Positions 17,494-27,500 of a stretch of 48,409 bases of DNA are shown here, piece after piece. The notes beneath the pieces were generated by a model. The model ran no database searches and was not told the origin of the DNA. It was given only the letters and a program-made list of their open reading frames with translations. Position 1 is the stretch's first letter. The number at the start of each line of letters is the position of its first letter. Position numbers and translations under genes: made by a program. This stretch comes from Clostridium punense (GTDB taxonomy: Bacteria > Bacillota > Clostridia > Clostridiales > Clostridiaceae), in assembly GCF_017874425.1 (NCBI RefSeq), contig NZ_JAGGLL010000030.1:1-48409 (forward strand), read 5' to 3'.

Positions 17494-18663
17494 TTAGTCC
17501 TCCCACTTTACTTTTACTTTTATAATGCTAATTAAATAACTCACTATAGCTACTGTTGCCATAATCACTAACGGATTAATTATGGAACTTAATGTGTTTT
17601 CCAACATGTATGACTTAAACACATTGATTATATGAGTATTCGGTGCTATATTACTTAACACCGCTAGTACTTTTCCACCAACCTTATCCACTGGAAAAAA
17701 GGCTCCCCCAACAGATACTGAAAGTAGGATAAATGCATTTATAAATATTCCACCAATTCTCTTATCTTTGAAAAAAGCTACTAAAAAACCTGCTAAAGTT
17801 GCTTCTAGAATGCTTAAAATAATAAGAATTAATATTAAAATTCCATAAGACCCTTGAAAGGACATATTGGAAATTTTATATACCATAACATAAATACTAT
17901 TTACAATAAGAGCAAAGGTAAAATTAGATATTAGTATATAATTAAAGTATTGAATTTTACTCATAGGTGCTGCTAAATATCTTTTTACCAGTCCATTTTC
18001 CCTCTCTGTATAATAACTATTTGAAAGGCTTCCAATTAGTACTAATGATATGAAGCTAAATATAGAAATTGAATAGTATTGAAAGGAAGTTAAGTTTTTT
18101 CCTTCTGTATAGATATTAGTTTTTATACCTTTCTCTGTTTGAAAGCTCTTAAACTTCTCCCCAATGTCCATCATTAACTTTTCCTTGTCTTCTTGTGATA
18201 ATGGGCTTTTTACTATTCTATTATTGATAGAAATCCCCTCTTGCACTGCCTTATTATACTTTTCCACTAGGGAAGACACTGCTGCTATAACTGGTTCTCC
18301 TTTTTCATTTAGTTGCCTTAATACTATCTCTTCTTCTTTTAAGCCTATTAGAGCACTTTCATAACCCTTAGGAATAACTACTTCCACTTGGAGTTTTTCC
18401 CTATCCTCTGTTAGAACTATGAAATCCTTCACCCCTTCATTATTAAATAACTCTTTAAGTCCTGTAGAGGCTTCAGACTTATCTTCATCTATGATATTAA
18501 TATAATACTTACTCATTATATTTTCTGGAGTAAAAAGCTCCTTTTGAAAGTATCCATATAGCACACTTGTGACCATTGGAAAGATAATAAAAGTGAATAC
18601 TGTTACCTTCCATTCACGGACCAAGCCCTTTAGCATGACCTTTATAAATGCTTTTAATCTCAT
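17494..18663 (-). CDS. ABC-2 type permease (LnrM-like position)
   Basis: A 389-aa ABC-2 permease with one N-terminal membrane helix (~20-37), an extracytoplasmic domain (~40-200) and about five membrane segments (~205-380). Family-typical features include YYTERENGLVKRYLAAPMSKIQYFNY before the second core helix. It lies 10 bases after the ATPase gene and 1 base before the next permease, so the two probably form a heterodimer driven by the ATPase. The start has GGAGGGGGAT upstream. Confidence 0.9.
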   Translation of the reverse strand: MRLKAFIKVMLKGLVREWKVTVFTFIIFPMVTSVLYGYFQKELFTPENIMSKYYINIIDEDKSEASTGLKELFNNEGVKDFIVLTEDREKLQVEVVIPKGYESALIGLKEEEIVLRQLNEKGEPVIAAVSSLVEKYNKAVQEGISINNRIVKSPLSQEDKEKLMMDIGEKFKSFQTEKGIKTNIYTEGKNLTSFQYYSISIFSFISLVLIGSLSNSYYTERENGLVKRYLAAPMSKIQYFNYILISNFTFALIVNSIYVMVYKISNMSFQGSYGILILILIILSILEATLAGFLVAFFKDKRIGGIFINAFILLSVSVGGAFFPVDKVGGKVLAVLSNIAPNTHIINVFKSYMLENTLSSIINPLVIMATVAIVSYLISIIKVKVKWED

Positions 18664-18673
18664 AATCCCCCTC

Positions 18674-19612
18674 CTAATCCCTAAGGGTTTTTCCTGTAAG
18701 AGATAAGAATACTTCTTCTAGGGTAGGCTCTTCAAAGGTAATTCCCTTTATTTTAATTTTTTCTTCATAAAGACTATTTATTAAGGTATTTAAATTAAAA
18801 GACTCCTCCTTAACCACTAGCTTTAGCATTCCATCTTCTTCAGTTAAATCCCTAACTCCCTCTAAAGACTTTACTCTTATCAAAGTTTCTGCAGTATAGC
18901 TATCTGGCTTTATTAAAAGTCTACTCTTATCACTTACCATAGCTTTTACAGACTTTTTAGTACCATAGGCTACTTCCTTCCCCACATCCATTATAAATAA
19001 TCCATTGCATAGCTCATCTACTTCCTCCATATAGTGTGAAGTATAAATTACAGTAGTGTTTCTATTTTTATTTATTTCTTTTGTAAATTCAAAGATATGA
19101 TTCCTAGACTGTGGATCAATACCTACTGTTGGTTCATCCATTATTAAAATTCTTGGATGATGAAGTATGGCAGCTGCCACATTAAGCCTTCTCTTCATTC
19201 CCCCTGAAAACTTCTTAATCTTTTCATTTTTTCTATCTATAAGACCCGCTACCTCTAATGCTTCATTTATTCTTTCCTTTAGAAGCTTTCCTTTTAAGCC
19301 ATATAGACTTCCCCAAAACTCAAGATTATCGTAAGCAGAAACTGTTTCCATTAGTGCAATCTCTTGTGGCACAAGGCCTAGTTGCTTTTTTACTTCAAGT
19401 GGGTTCTTTATTATAGAATATCCATCCACTAAAATATCACCGCTATCTGGTTTTAAAAGCCCTGTGATCATACTGATTAAAGTAGACTTTCCTGCTCCAT
19501 TTGGTCCTAAAAGTCCAAATATATCCCCATCCTCTATGGATAAACTTATATTGTCTACGGCAATTTTATCATCAAAACGCTTCGTTACATTTTTTATCTC
19601 AATTAGACTCAT
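18674..19612 (-). CDS. ABC transporter ATP-binding protein (DrrA/LnrL type)
   Basis: Nucleotide-binding subunit, 312 aa. Walker A GPNGAGKST is at 36-44, Q-loop VPQE near 81, signature FSGGMKRRL near 135-143, Walker B ILIMDEPTVGIDP near 155-167 and H-loop SHYMEE. The ~90-residue C-terminal domain is the type found in drug- and antibiotic-export ATPases (DrrA/CcmA group). Its ribosome binding site GGAGGGG lies 8 bases before the ATG and inside a long hairpin (19619-19668) followed by seven Ts, so its expression is likely controlled in the leader. A promoter lies at 19768-19796. Confidence 0.95.
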   Translation of the reverse strand: MSLIEIKNVTKRFDDKIAVDNISLSIEDGDIFGLLGPNGAGKSTLISMITGLLKPDSGDILVDGYSIIKNPLEVKKQLGLVPQEIALMETVSAYDNLEFWGSLYGLKGKLLKERINEALEVAGLIDRKNEKIKKFSGGMKRRLNVAAAILHHPRILIMDEPTVGIDPQSRNHIFEFTKEINKNRNTTVIYTSHYMEEVDELCNGLFIMDVGKEVAYGTKKSVKAMVSDKSRLLIKPDSYTAETLIRVKSLEGVRDLTEEDGMLKLVVKEESFNLNTLINSLYEEKIKIKGITFEEPTLEEVFLSLTGKTLRD

Positions 19613-19668
19613 AAAAAAATCCCCTCCTAAATCTTCTATTTATATAATAGAAAATTTTAGGAGGAGAT
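19613..19668 (-). promoter_or_regulatory. Terminator-like hairpin masking the ABC ATPase ribosome binding site
   Basis: On the minus strand ATCTCCTCCTAAAATTTTC-TATT pairs over ~21 positions with AATAGAAGATTTAGGAGGGG-AT around a short ATATA loop. The 3' arm contains the Shine-Dalgarno sequence, and the 5' arm carries the complementary CTCCTCC. Seven Ts follow at once, then the ATG at 19612. The element can therefore act as an intrinsic terminator and as a translation block at the same time. Confidence 0.7.
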
Positions 19669-19767
19669 TCTATTCCCCTAAGTAACTAAGTTAAGTGACT
19701 TAAGTCATCTATAATTAGTTATTAGTAATTATACTTATATTTTTCTCTAATCCTATATATCCTACTG

Positions 19768-19796
19768 AATATACTTTAACACCTTTCTACAAGCAA
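19768..19796 (-). promoter_or_regulatory. Promoter of the ABC ATPase-permease operon
   Basis: On the minus strand TTGCTT (19796-19791) and TATATT (19773-19768) are 17 bases apart. Transcription from here gives a ~150-base leader that includes the palindrome TGACTTAAGTCA near 19697-19708 and the ribosome-binding-site hairpin. Confidence 0.65.
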
Positions 19797-19875
19797 TACA
19801 TAAAGCTAATCTTTATTTTGCAAATCCCATTACAATTTGATATTTTACCTTCACTATCTAGTTACACAAACATTT

Positions 19876-20526
19876 TTATTTACTTATACCAGATTTAAAA
19901 GCAAAGATAGCAATTTGGGTTCTATCTCTTAATTCAAGCTTTGATAATATATTAGAAATATTATTTTTAATAGTACCCTCTGATAAAAATAGCTTCTCCC
20001 CAATTTCTTTATTGGATAAGCCATTAGCTATCTCTCTTATAATACTTACTTCTTTCTCAGTAAGATTATACTGCTCTATAACCTGCTCACTATTATCCTT
20101 CTTAACTTCCTCTACCATCATTACAGATGCAACTTCAGGGTGTACTACTACATTGCCTATTATAGCTGCCTTTATGCCTTCATAAATAACATCATAGGAG
20201 CTATCCTTTAAAAGATAACCTGAAGCTCCAAACTTCATAGCTTCATGTATATATTCTCTATCATTAAAGGTTGTTAAAATTAAAACCTTTATTTCCTTGA
20301 AGGTTTCTTTTATAAGCCTTGTACCTAAAACCCCATCACACTTAGGCATTCTTATATCCATAAGCACTAAATCAACCACATGTTCTTTACAAGACTTATA
20401 TGCTTCTTCCCCATTTTCACAAAGGGCTACCACTTCTATATCCTCAAAGGAGGATAGTATTATCTTTAAGCCTTCTCTAATTAATTTCTCATCATCTACA
20501 ATAATTATATTTATTTTTTTCTCCAT
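19876..20526 (-). CDS. NarL/LuxR-type response regulator
   Basis: A 216-aa DNA-binding response regulator. The receiver domain (1-120) has the acidic pair at D11-E13, phospho-acceptor D57 in VDLVLMDIRMP, the Thr of ILTTF and the Lys of LLKDSS. The LuxR-type helix-turn-helix (~150-210) shows LTEKEVSIIREIANGLSNKEIGEKLFLSEGTIKNNISNIL. AAGGAGA precedes the ATG. It is partner to the histidine kinase 130 bases upstream and probably acts at the promoter of the ABC operon just downstream (19768-19796), as LnrK does for lnrLMN in Bacillus. Confidence 0.95.
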   Translation of the reverse strand: MEKKINIIIVDDEKLIREGLKIILSSFEDIEVVALCENGEEAYKSCKEHVVDLVLMDIRMPKCDGVLGTRLIKETFKEIKVLILTTFNDREYIHEAMKFGASGYLLKDSSYDVIYEGIKAAIIGNVVVHPEVASVMMVEEVKKDNSEQVIEQYNLTEKEVSIIREIANGLSNKEIGEKLFLSEGTIKNNISNILSKLELRDRTQIAIFAFKSGISK

Positions 20527-20657
20527 AGCTATTCTCCTTGCCTATTCACATAATTTAAACCCTACTACCCTATGATTAACGCTAGCTAGCTGATAACTCA
20601 TGTTTTATTTTCAGATTACTTAAATAAAAATCCCTTTAGAAAATAAGGTGCTTATGA

Positions 20658-21845
20658 TTACTCCACAAAATTTTTCTGTTGATTAGGAACTGTTATAAGG
20701 TCATTAGGATGTAACACAACCTTTAAGGTAAATCCTTTATTTACCTCAGTATCATAGGATATTTCCCCTCTAAGTTCATTTACTCTTTCCCATATACTTT
20801 GAAGGCCTATACCCTTAGCAACCTTTTGTGCTCCAACTCCATTATCTCTTAAGGTTATTATTAAGTTATCCTGATTAAAGTGCATGAATATACTAATTTC
20901 CGTGGCCTTTCCATGTCTTAAAGAATTAGACATAAACTCCTGAATAACTCTATATATCACAAAGGAATGATCTGAATTCAAGCTCCAACTTTGCTTTGAA
21001 TACCTTAATTTTACCTGCACTCCAGTAAGCTTTTGAAAGTTTTTTACTAGCTCTTCAATTGCAAGTATGCCTTCATATTTTTCAAATTCTCGTGGTTTCA
21101 AAGCTCTTACCGCGCCCCTTACCTCTTGAAGACTTTCCTTCACAAAGTCTCCTAGATTTTTTGCCAAAGTTGAAGCCATTTCTCCATTGGTTTTTGCCAT
21201 CTTTTCAATGGCCCCAAGCTGAATTATTGTGGTTGATAAACTATGTCCTACACTATCATGAATCTCCCTAGAAATTCTATTTCTCTCCCTAAGCAAAGTA
21301 AGTTCTTCAATGGAACTTGCATAAGCTTCTATATCTTCTTTTGCCTTTTTTAGTTCCTCTTCTGAAATTCTAAGCTTATCATACAGCTCCTGAGCCTTTA
21401 ATTTTCCTTGAACTTCTTCTTTAATATAATTGCTTAAGGCAATAAGAGTAATTAAAGAAAAGGTTGTTATAAGTAGTTCCTTACTATGTAGATTTCTTCC
21501 AATAACTGCTACTGCTATAATAGCTAAAAAAGAAATTACTTTATCTTTGTATTCCTTTAAAAAGAAAGCCCCATCAAGAACTGATGGTAGAAAATAAAAG
21601 AATAACACCCCGCCATGATGAGTAAAAGAAATATAAACAATTATCCATTCCACTAATATAGATAGAGTAAGATATGCTTCCCTTTGCTGAAAATTAAAAA
21701 ACCTCACTTGATTATTTATTATGTACAGCAGAACTATTCCTACTGAAAACATATTAATCAAGGTTTTGTTATATAAAATCATTGTGAAAGTAATTAAGAT
21801 TATAGCTAAATATCTAATACCTATTAATAAAAATCTATTTTTCAT
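20658..21845 (-). CDS. Sensor histidine kinase, HisKA_3 (DesK/LiaS/LnrJ class)
   Basis: A ~395-aa membrane kinase. About five to six membrane segments occupy ~8-145, followed by a coiled coil (~150-190). The HisKA_3 dimerisation helix has the phospho-acceptor in ERNRISREIHDSVGHSLST (His196 from the chosen start). The HATPase domain has VIQEFMSNSLRHGKA and DNGVGAQKVAKGIGLQSI. The frame can begin with TTG at 21857, but the ATG at 21845 preceded by GGGGGGG is preferred. No large outer sensor domain is present, so it likely senses a membrane or lipid-directed compound through its helices, matching the export genes downstream. Confidence 0.93.
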   Translation of the reverse strand: MKNRFLLIGIRYLAIILITFTMILYNKTLINMFSVGIVLLYIINNQVRFFNFQQREAYLTLSILVEWIIVYISFTHHGGVLFFYFLPSVLDGAFFLKEYKDKVISFLAIIAVAVIGRNLHSKELLITTFSLITLIALSNYIKEEVQGKLKAQELYDKLRISEEELKKAKEDIEAYASSIEELTLLRERNRISREIHDSVGHSLSTTIIQLGAIEKMAKTNGEMASTLAKNLGDFVKESLQEVRGAVRALKPREFEKYEGILAIEELVKNFQKLTGVQVKLRYSKQSWSLNSDHSFVIYRVIQEFMSNSLRHGKATEISIFMHFNQDNLIITLRDNGVGAQKVAKGIGLQSIWERVNELRGEISYDTEVNKGFTLKVVLHPNDLITVPNQQKNFVE

Positions 21846-21948
21846 TTTCCCCCCCAATTTAAACCACTAGCTAAAAACACAGCATTATTTGATGTTCATA
21901 TATTTAAATTATACTATTTTTTTACTTCTATGGGGAGCTTGGCATAAA

Positions 21949-21978
21949 AATAAAAGGTGTCCTGATTTAGGACACCTT
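21949..21978 (-). terminator. Terminator of the NCS2 permease gene
   Basis: AAGGTGTCCT and AGGACACCTT form a 10-bp stem with loop AAATC, followed on the minus strand by TTATTTTTATG. Confidence 0.9.
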
Positions 21979-21984
21979 ACTAAT

Positions 21985-23382
21985 CTACACTACTGCTGAA
22001 ATTAAATAACTTAATATAAATAGCACTGTTACAATATAAAGAATTGGGTGAACTTCTTTACCCTTTTTCTTTAATAATTTTGCTATACAGTAGAATATGA
22101 ATCCTGCTGCTACACCATTTGTAATGCTATATGTGAATGGCATAAATGCTATAGTAAAGAAAGCTGGTATTGCAATTTCTAAATCTGACCATTCTATTTT
22201 TTGAAGAGATTCAGCCATTAATATACCAACAACTATTAATGCTGGTGCAGTAGCTGCTCCTGGAACCATTCCTGCTATTGGAGCTATGAATAAGCATAGT
22301 AAGAACAATATACCAGTTACTACTGAAGCAAGACCAGTTCTTCCACCTTGGCTTATACCTGCAGTACTCTCAACATAAGTTGTAGTATTACTTGTTCCAA
22401 GTAATGCACCGATTGATGTTGCTGTTGCATCTGCAAATAATGCTCTCTCCAATTTTGATGAGAAACCTTTTGTGCTCTTAGCTAAAGAATAATCTTCACT
22501 ATTATCAAATATTCCTGATTTCTTTCCAGCACCTAAGAAAGTTCCTATAGTGTCAAAGGTATCAGTTAAAGAAAAGGCAAATATTGTTGTTAATGCTAAG
22601 AATATCTTTCCTGGATCTGAGAATAACCCTGCAAAGTCTAGTTTAAATAATGTTGGGCTAAGACTTGGAATATCAAAGTTCATAACTCCTGAAGCTGGAA
22701 CTTGAGTAACCCCAAAGAAAATCCCTATAACTGTTGTTGCAAGTATACCTACAAGAATTGAACTTTTAACTTCTAATATCATAAGAACTATTGTAATTAT
22801 AAGACCTATTAATGCAAGTTGAGCTACTGGATCTTTGAAGTTAACCATAGCTGGAACCACATCATTAAATACTCCGCCTTCTCCTAAAGCTGCAACTTTG
22901 TTTACTGCTTCACCAGTAAATTGAAGGAAGTGAGCTTGTTTCACACCTATATATGCTATAAATAACCCTATACCACCACTAATTGCATATTGAAGTGATT
23001 CTGGTATAGCTACTATTATCATTTTTCTTATGTTAGTAACTGTAATGATGATATTTATAATACCACAGATAAATACCATTGCTAAAGCCTGTTGCCATGT
23101 AAAACCTAAACCAAAAACTACTGTAAAAGTAAAGAATGCATTAAGTCCCATACCTGGTGCCAATGCAAAAGGAACATTTGCTACAAACCCCATGATGAAT
23201 GTTCCAATTACTGCTGCAAGAATTGTTGCTACAAATACTGCACCCTTGTCCATTCCTGCTTGAGATAAAATTATTGGATTAACAAAAATAACATATGCCA
23301 TTGTAAGAAATGTAGTTAATCCAGCTAATGCTTCAGTCTTAACGTTTGTGCCATTTTCCTTTAGTTTGAAAAACTTATCCAC
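21985..23382 (-). CDS. NCS2 family purine permease (PbuG/PbuO/AdeQ type)
   Basis: Proton-coupled nucleobase importer of the AzgA-like NCS2 branch, ~465 aa with 12-14 membrane segments. Family marks are LKENGTNVKTEALAGLTTFLTMAYVIFVNP at the N-terminus, FALAPGMGLNAFFTF, FTDTFDTIGTF-type sequence (SLTDTFDTIGTFLGAGKKSG) and ALFADATATSIGALLGTSNTTTYVESTAGISQGGRTGL. It probably imports hypoxanthine/guanine or adenine. The GTG at 23382 (MDKFFKLKENG) is the likeliest start; GTG at 23391 is also open. PurBox-like sites around its promoter indicate control by purine level. No purine riboswitch was seen. Confidence 0.94.
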   Translation of the reverse strand: MDKFFKLKENGTNVKTEALAGLTTFLTMAYVIFVNPIILSQAGMDKGAVFVATILAAVIGTFIMGFVANVPFALAPGMGLNAFFTFTVVFGLGFTWQQALAMVFICGIINIIITVTNIRKMIIVAIPESLQYAISGGIGLFIAYIGVKQAHFLQFTGEAVNKVAALGEGGVFNDVVPAMVNFKDPVAQLALIGLIITIVLMILEVKSSILVGILATTVIGIFFGVTQVPASGVMNFDIPSLSPTLFKLDFAGLFSDPGKIFLALTTIFAFSLTDTFDTIGTFLGAGKKSGIFDNSEDYSLAKSTKGFSSKLERALFADATATSIGALLGTSNTTTYVESTAGISQGGRTGLASVVTGILFLLCLFIAPIAGMVPGAATAPALIVVGILMAESLQKIEWSDLEIAIPAFFTIAFMPFTYSITNGVAAGFIFYCIAKLLKKKGKEVHPILYIVTVLFILSYLISAVV

Positions 23383-23424
23383 CAAGAACACCTACCTTCT
23401 AAATATTAACAATCTAATTAAAAT

Positions 23425-23490
23425 AAATCCGAACTACACATTGAATTATACACGAACATTTAAAATAAATCAATACTTATCGTTCGTTAA
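23425..23490 (-). promoter_or_regulatory. Promoter of the purine permease with three PurBox-like sites
   Basis: On the minus strand TTGATT (23473-23468) and TATAAT (23450-23445) are 17 bases apart. Three CGAAC-core motifs resembling the PurR PurBox (AWWWCCGAACWWT) lie around it: AAATCCGAACTACA downstream of the -10 (23425-23438), CACGAACATT in the spacer (23451-23460) and ACGAACGATAA upstream of the -35 (plus-strand CGTTCG at 23481-23486). Confidence 0.65.
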
Positions 23491-24084
23491 TTATTTGTTA
23501 ACTAGTTTGTCTATGTATTTTTATAATAGATTTATAATTTCTAAAATTTATTTCTATTCGGAGCCCATGGTTTAAATCCATTTATATTAATATTTATATT
23601 CCTCTTATTATTTACATATAACTACCCAAATCCTTTTTTCTGAATATTTTGTTAAAAATTTAAACTATTTAATTCTCTCTATTAATCACTGCTAGACCCT
23701 TTATACATCTGATTTTTATACACCTTTTATCCTCTTAAATTGTTAAGTCTTGTTGTAATTGTTTCAAATATTTTAATACAGTTAATTGCTTTAATAGACA
23801 AAATGATTTTTTTATTCAACATTTTTCCTTAAAATTTTAAACTTACCAAGTATTATTTCTAGGTAAAAAGTAATAATAAGATTGTAGTCAATGCTCAATA
23901 AACATTTTATGAACGCAAACTTAAACTATATTAAATTATAAGCTCTTATAAATTAAGATGTCCTAATTTGCACTTATAGTTTTAATTTGTGAAATATGAT
24001 TAAAATACTTAATGAACATTGCTAGCAATACCTAATGGGAAATTAAGTTTAATATTTAACCTTAATTTCTTAAATAAAAACTTC
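23491..24084. other. AT-rich intergenic region without recognised genes
   Basis: About 590 bases between the divergent purine permease and the small Gln-rich gene. Many stops in all frames. A 75-codon plus-strand frame (23348-23575) runs across the permease promoter and is not called. No tRNA, purine aptamer or clear promoter for the small gene was recognised. Confidence 0.5.
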
Positions 24085-24100
24085 TAGGAGGATGATTCCC

Positions 24101-24313
24101 ATGCAAAACAATCAAGGAAGCAATCAAGGAAAAAATGCAAAACAACATGTTCAAGATGTACAAAACCATCTTCAAAGTGCATCACAATGCTTAAACCAAG
24201 CTTTACAATCTGTTGAAAAATCACAAAACAGAGAAAAAATTGAAGGTACTCTTAATGCAGTAGAAAGTGCTATGCAATCAGTTGACAATACACTTTCTAG
24301 CTATCAAGATTAA
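24101..24313 (+). CDS. Small Gln/Asn-rich helical protein
   Basis: A 70-aa hydrophilic protein (MQNNQGSNQGKNAKQHVQDVQN...). After a disordered Gln/Asn/Gly-rich N-terminus it forms amphipathic helices with heptad-like spacing (HLQSASQCLNQALQSVEKSQ and IEGTLNAVESAMQSVDNTL). There is one Cys and no membrane segment. AGGAGG lies 9 bases before the chosen ATG; an earlier ATG at 24092 touches the ribosome binding site. It has its own terminator, so it is a well-expressed single gene. The size and composition recall small clostridial spore or stress proteins, but no family is recognised. Confidence 0.7.
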   Translation: MQNNQGSNQGKNAKQHVQDVQNHLQSASQCLNQALQSVEKSQNREKIEGTLNAVESAMQSVDNTLSSYQD

Positions 24314-24381
24314 CTTAAATCCTAAGTTTTAAAAGTGCCCCCAAATAAATTTAATTTAACTATATTAAGTTTCTTTACATT

Positions 24382-24420
24382 AAAAATGGAACTAGGTATT
24401 TTACTCCTAGTTCCATTTTT
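24382..24420. terminator. Bidirectional terminator
   Basis: AAAAATGGAACTAGG and CCTAGTTCCATTTTT form a perfect 15-bp stem between the small Gln-rich gene and the convergent FtsX-type permease. Confidence 0.93.
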
Positions 24421-24506
24421 CCTAATATGTCATAGTACAATAAGTTTTTATTAGTCTTATACAATTCAGTTAAAACATGAAAATAAATTAAACATAGAAA
24501 TCTATA

Positions 24507-27500
24507 CTAATCTACAGACTTTAAAGACTCTATCATGTCTATTGTTTTTAACTTGAAGTACATTACAAAGTTTACCAATCCAGAAAATATTAGTGTAAGA
24601 ATTGCCGAGTAAACATAGCTTAGGCCTTTAATTGTTCTCCCAAACATCATAAATTCTATTTCTGCAGTACTAACTATAAACCTGTGAAACAGAATACCAA
24701 GGAGTAATCCAAAGCTAGTACCTATTAAGGTTAAGATTATATTTTCTCTATAAACATAGCTAGATACCTCTCTATCATAAAACCCTAGTACCTTTATAGT
24801 GGCAATCTCTCTAAGCCTTTCAGTTACATTAATATTAGTAAGATTATAAAGTACAACGAAGGCTAAGGCACCAGCGGAAATGATTAATACAAGCACCACA
24901 TAATTAAGGCTTCCTATGGTTTCTTCAAAGTTCTTACTAGTATTTGTTATAAATCCTACAGAAGTAATCTTATCATTTTTAAGGAGCTCAGTAGATAAAT
25001 CACTTTGAACAACCTCTGAAGTATCTGTAATTTTTCCTAACACCTGCTTAAACTTTAACTTTTCTCCATATAACTGTTCATATACCTTAGGTGACATATA
25101 GATATAATGGAATACATAGTTTTCTGTTATTCCACTTACCTTCACGTTAACTTTTTCAGTTTCACCTCTTTTAATATATATTTCATCCCCAACCTTAACA
25201 TTTAAAAGCTTAGATAGCTTTTCATTAATGACTACACTATCTTCGTTAAATGGGATATCACTTTTATCCACTCGGTTTCTTAGCTTAACAAACGCCTTCA
25301 TATCTTCAAAATTCTCTGGCACAATTAAAGTAGCAGCTTTCTCGGTACCATCCTTGCCTACATCTACATTATCTTCTCTAATAAACATAAACTCAGAGAT
25401 CTTAGGATTATTTAATGCTTCATCTCCAAAGTTTTTAGCTTGAGAGGACTCCACTTCTTCCTTAAGTTCTAGTGACATATCATATTGATATAATTCGTCA
25501 AACTGCTTTGTAGCAATTCCTATAATAGAATCCTTTAACCCAAAACCTGCAAGCAAAAGAGCTGTACATCCTCCAATGCCAAGGACAGTCATAAAGAAAC
25601 GTTTTTTATATCTAACTAAATTTCTTGCTGTAACTTTTTGAGTGAAATTCAACCTAGACCATATGAAGGTAAGTCTTTCAAGAAAAATTCTCTTCCCTGC
25701 CTTTGGAGCTTTTGGTCTCATAAGACTTGCTGGTTCTACTTTAAGTTCCTTATAACACGCCATCCAAGTAGCAGTAGTTGTTGTAAGTACTGCAAACAAT
25801 GTGGCTACAACAGCATAAGTTACATTAAACTCCGTCATCACATCTGGTAAGGTATACATAATCCTATAGGCATTGAATATTACTGTAGGGAATACTTTAA
25901 ACCCTACTAAAAATCCTAAAATACTTCCTCCAAGACTCGCTGTTATGGCATAAATAAGATACTTTGAAGCTATTGCTAATTTCCCATAACCTAGTGCCTT
26001 TAAGGTTCCAATATGAATTCTGTCATCATCTACCATTCTTGTCATAGTAGTAAGACAAACTAATGCCGCTATAAGAAAGAAAAACACTGGAAACACTTGA
26101 GATATAGCATCAATTCTGTCTGCTGCTGACTCATATTCCGCAAACCCTAAATTAGTGTTTCTATCTAGAATATACCACTGTGGCTTTTTTATATCATTTA
26201 TTTCTTTTTCTGCCTTTGCAATCTTTTCATAGCCTTCAGCAATTTTATTGTCTGATTCTCTTTTACCTTTTTCATATTCTTCCTGCCCCTTTTGAAGCTC
26301 CACTTTAGAGTCCTCAAGTTTTTTACGAGCTGCTGCAAATTCATTTTGTGCAGTTTTCTTTCCCTGTTGAAGTTTTTTATTCTCACTATCTAACTTAATC
26401 TTAGAAGCATCTAGTGTCTTTCTTCCTTCAGCAAGTTTTATCTCCCCTTGAGAGAGCTCTATCCTTTTAGCCTGAAGTTCTTTTTTTCCTTGTTCAAGCT
26501 GAACCTTCGCCTCAGAAAGAGCTTTTTCTCCAGCTAAAATTTCAGCTTCTACTTCTTTTTTATTACCTTCTAGTATAGCTCCACTGTTAAGAAGAAATTT
26601 TAATTGGTTAATCTTTGCTTCATTAACCTTAATTTCTCCTTCTGCTTTTTTAAGCTTTTCTTCTGCTAAAGGGAATTCTCTTTCTGCTATAGCCTTTCCT
26701 TCACTAAATGCTTGAAGCTGCTCCTTATATTGCCGCTCTCCCTCGGCTAAATTTTTGTACCCCTTAGCTAGCTCTTCTTCCCCACTTTTAATAGTTTTAT
26801 TAAACTTAGCTATTTCATTTTTTAAGCTTACTTCCCCTTCTTCAACTTTTCTTTTTCCGTCCTGAAGTTTATTATAGGCAGCTAAAAGCTCACTCTTTTG
26901 TTTTTCTTCCCCTTCTTGAAGTTCCTTCTTACTCTTATCTAATTCCTTTCTAGCTTCTGAAGTTATATCTTCATAGCGTAGAGCTGCTCTGTCTTTTCCC
27001 AAAGCCTCTAACTTTTCCTTTACAGGTTTTATAATTTCCATATATTCATCATCATAGGTTTGAAGCTTAGAGGTATCCTCCACAGTAAGAAAAACCTCTG
27101 TATACGCAGGGATTTTAAAGGCTTCCTGAGGAATCATCACAAAACTGTTTACCTTACCATTACCTATAGAAGTTGTTCCCCTTTCGAAGGTAATATAATA
27201 AGGGGTTTCCACCACACCAACAATGGTAAATTCACTGGTCTTCAAGCTATCATCAATAGGCTTTTCTGTGCCAGAATAAAGATTAATCTTCTCTCCCATC
27301 TTTATATTAGCAGTTAATATTCTACCCTTTTCAACTAAGCACTCATTAGAACTTTCAGGGTATCTTCCCTCAATTAATCTAGTTCTATTTATATATGAAC
27401 TATCATTACTATTTATTTTGTCTAGGGGCATACCAATAGCCTTTACAACCAATTCCCTATCTTCCACCTTAACTAAAGTATCCATAGAATAGGTTGGGAA

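Noticed and set aside
23392-23575. Purine riboswitch before the NCS2 permease
   Set aside because: The conserved GTTTCTAC and paired P2/P3 loops are absent on the minus strand; PurBox-like sites are present instead.
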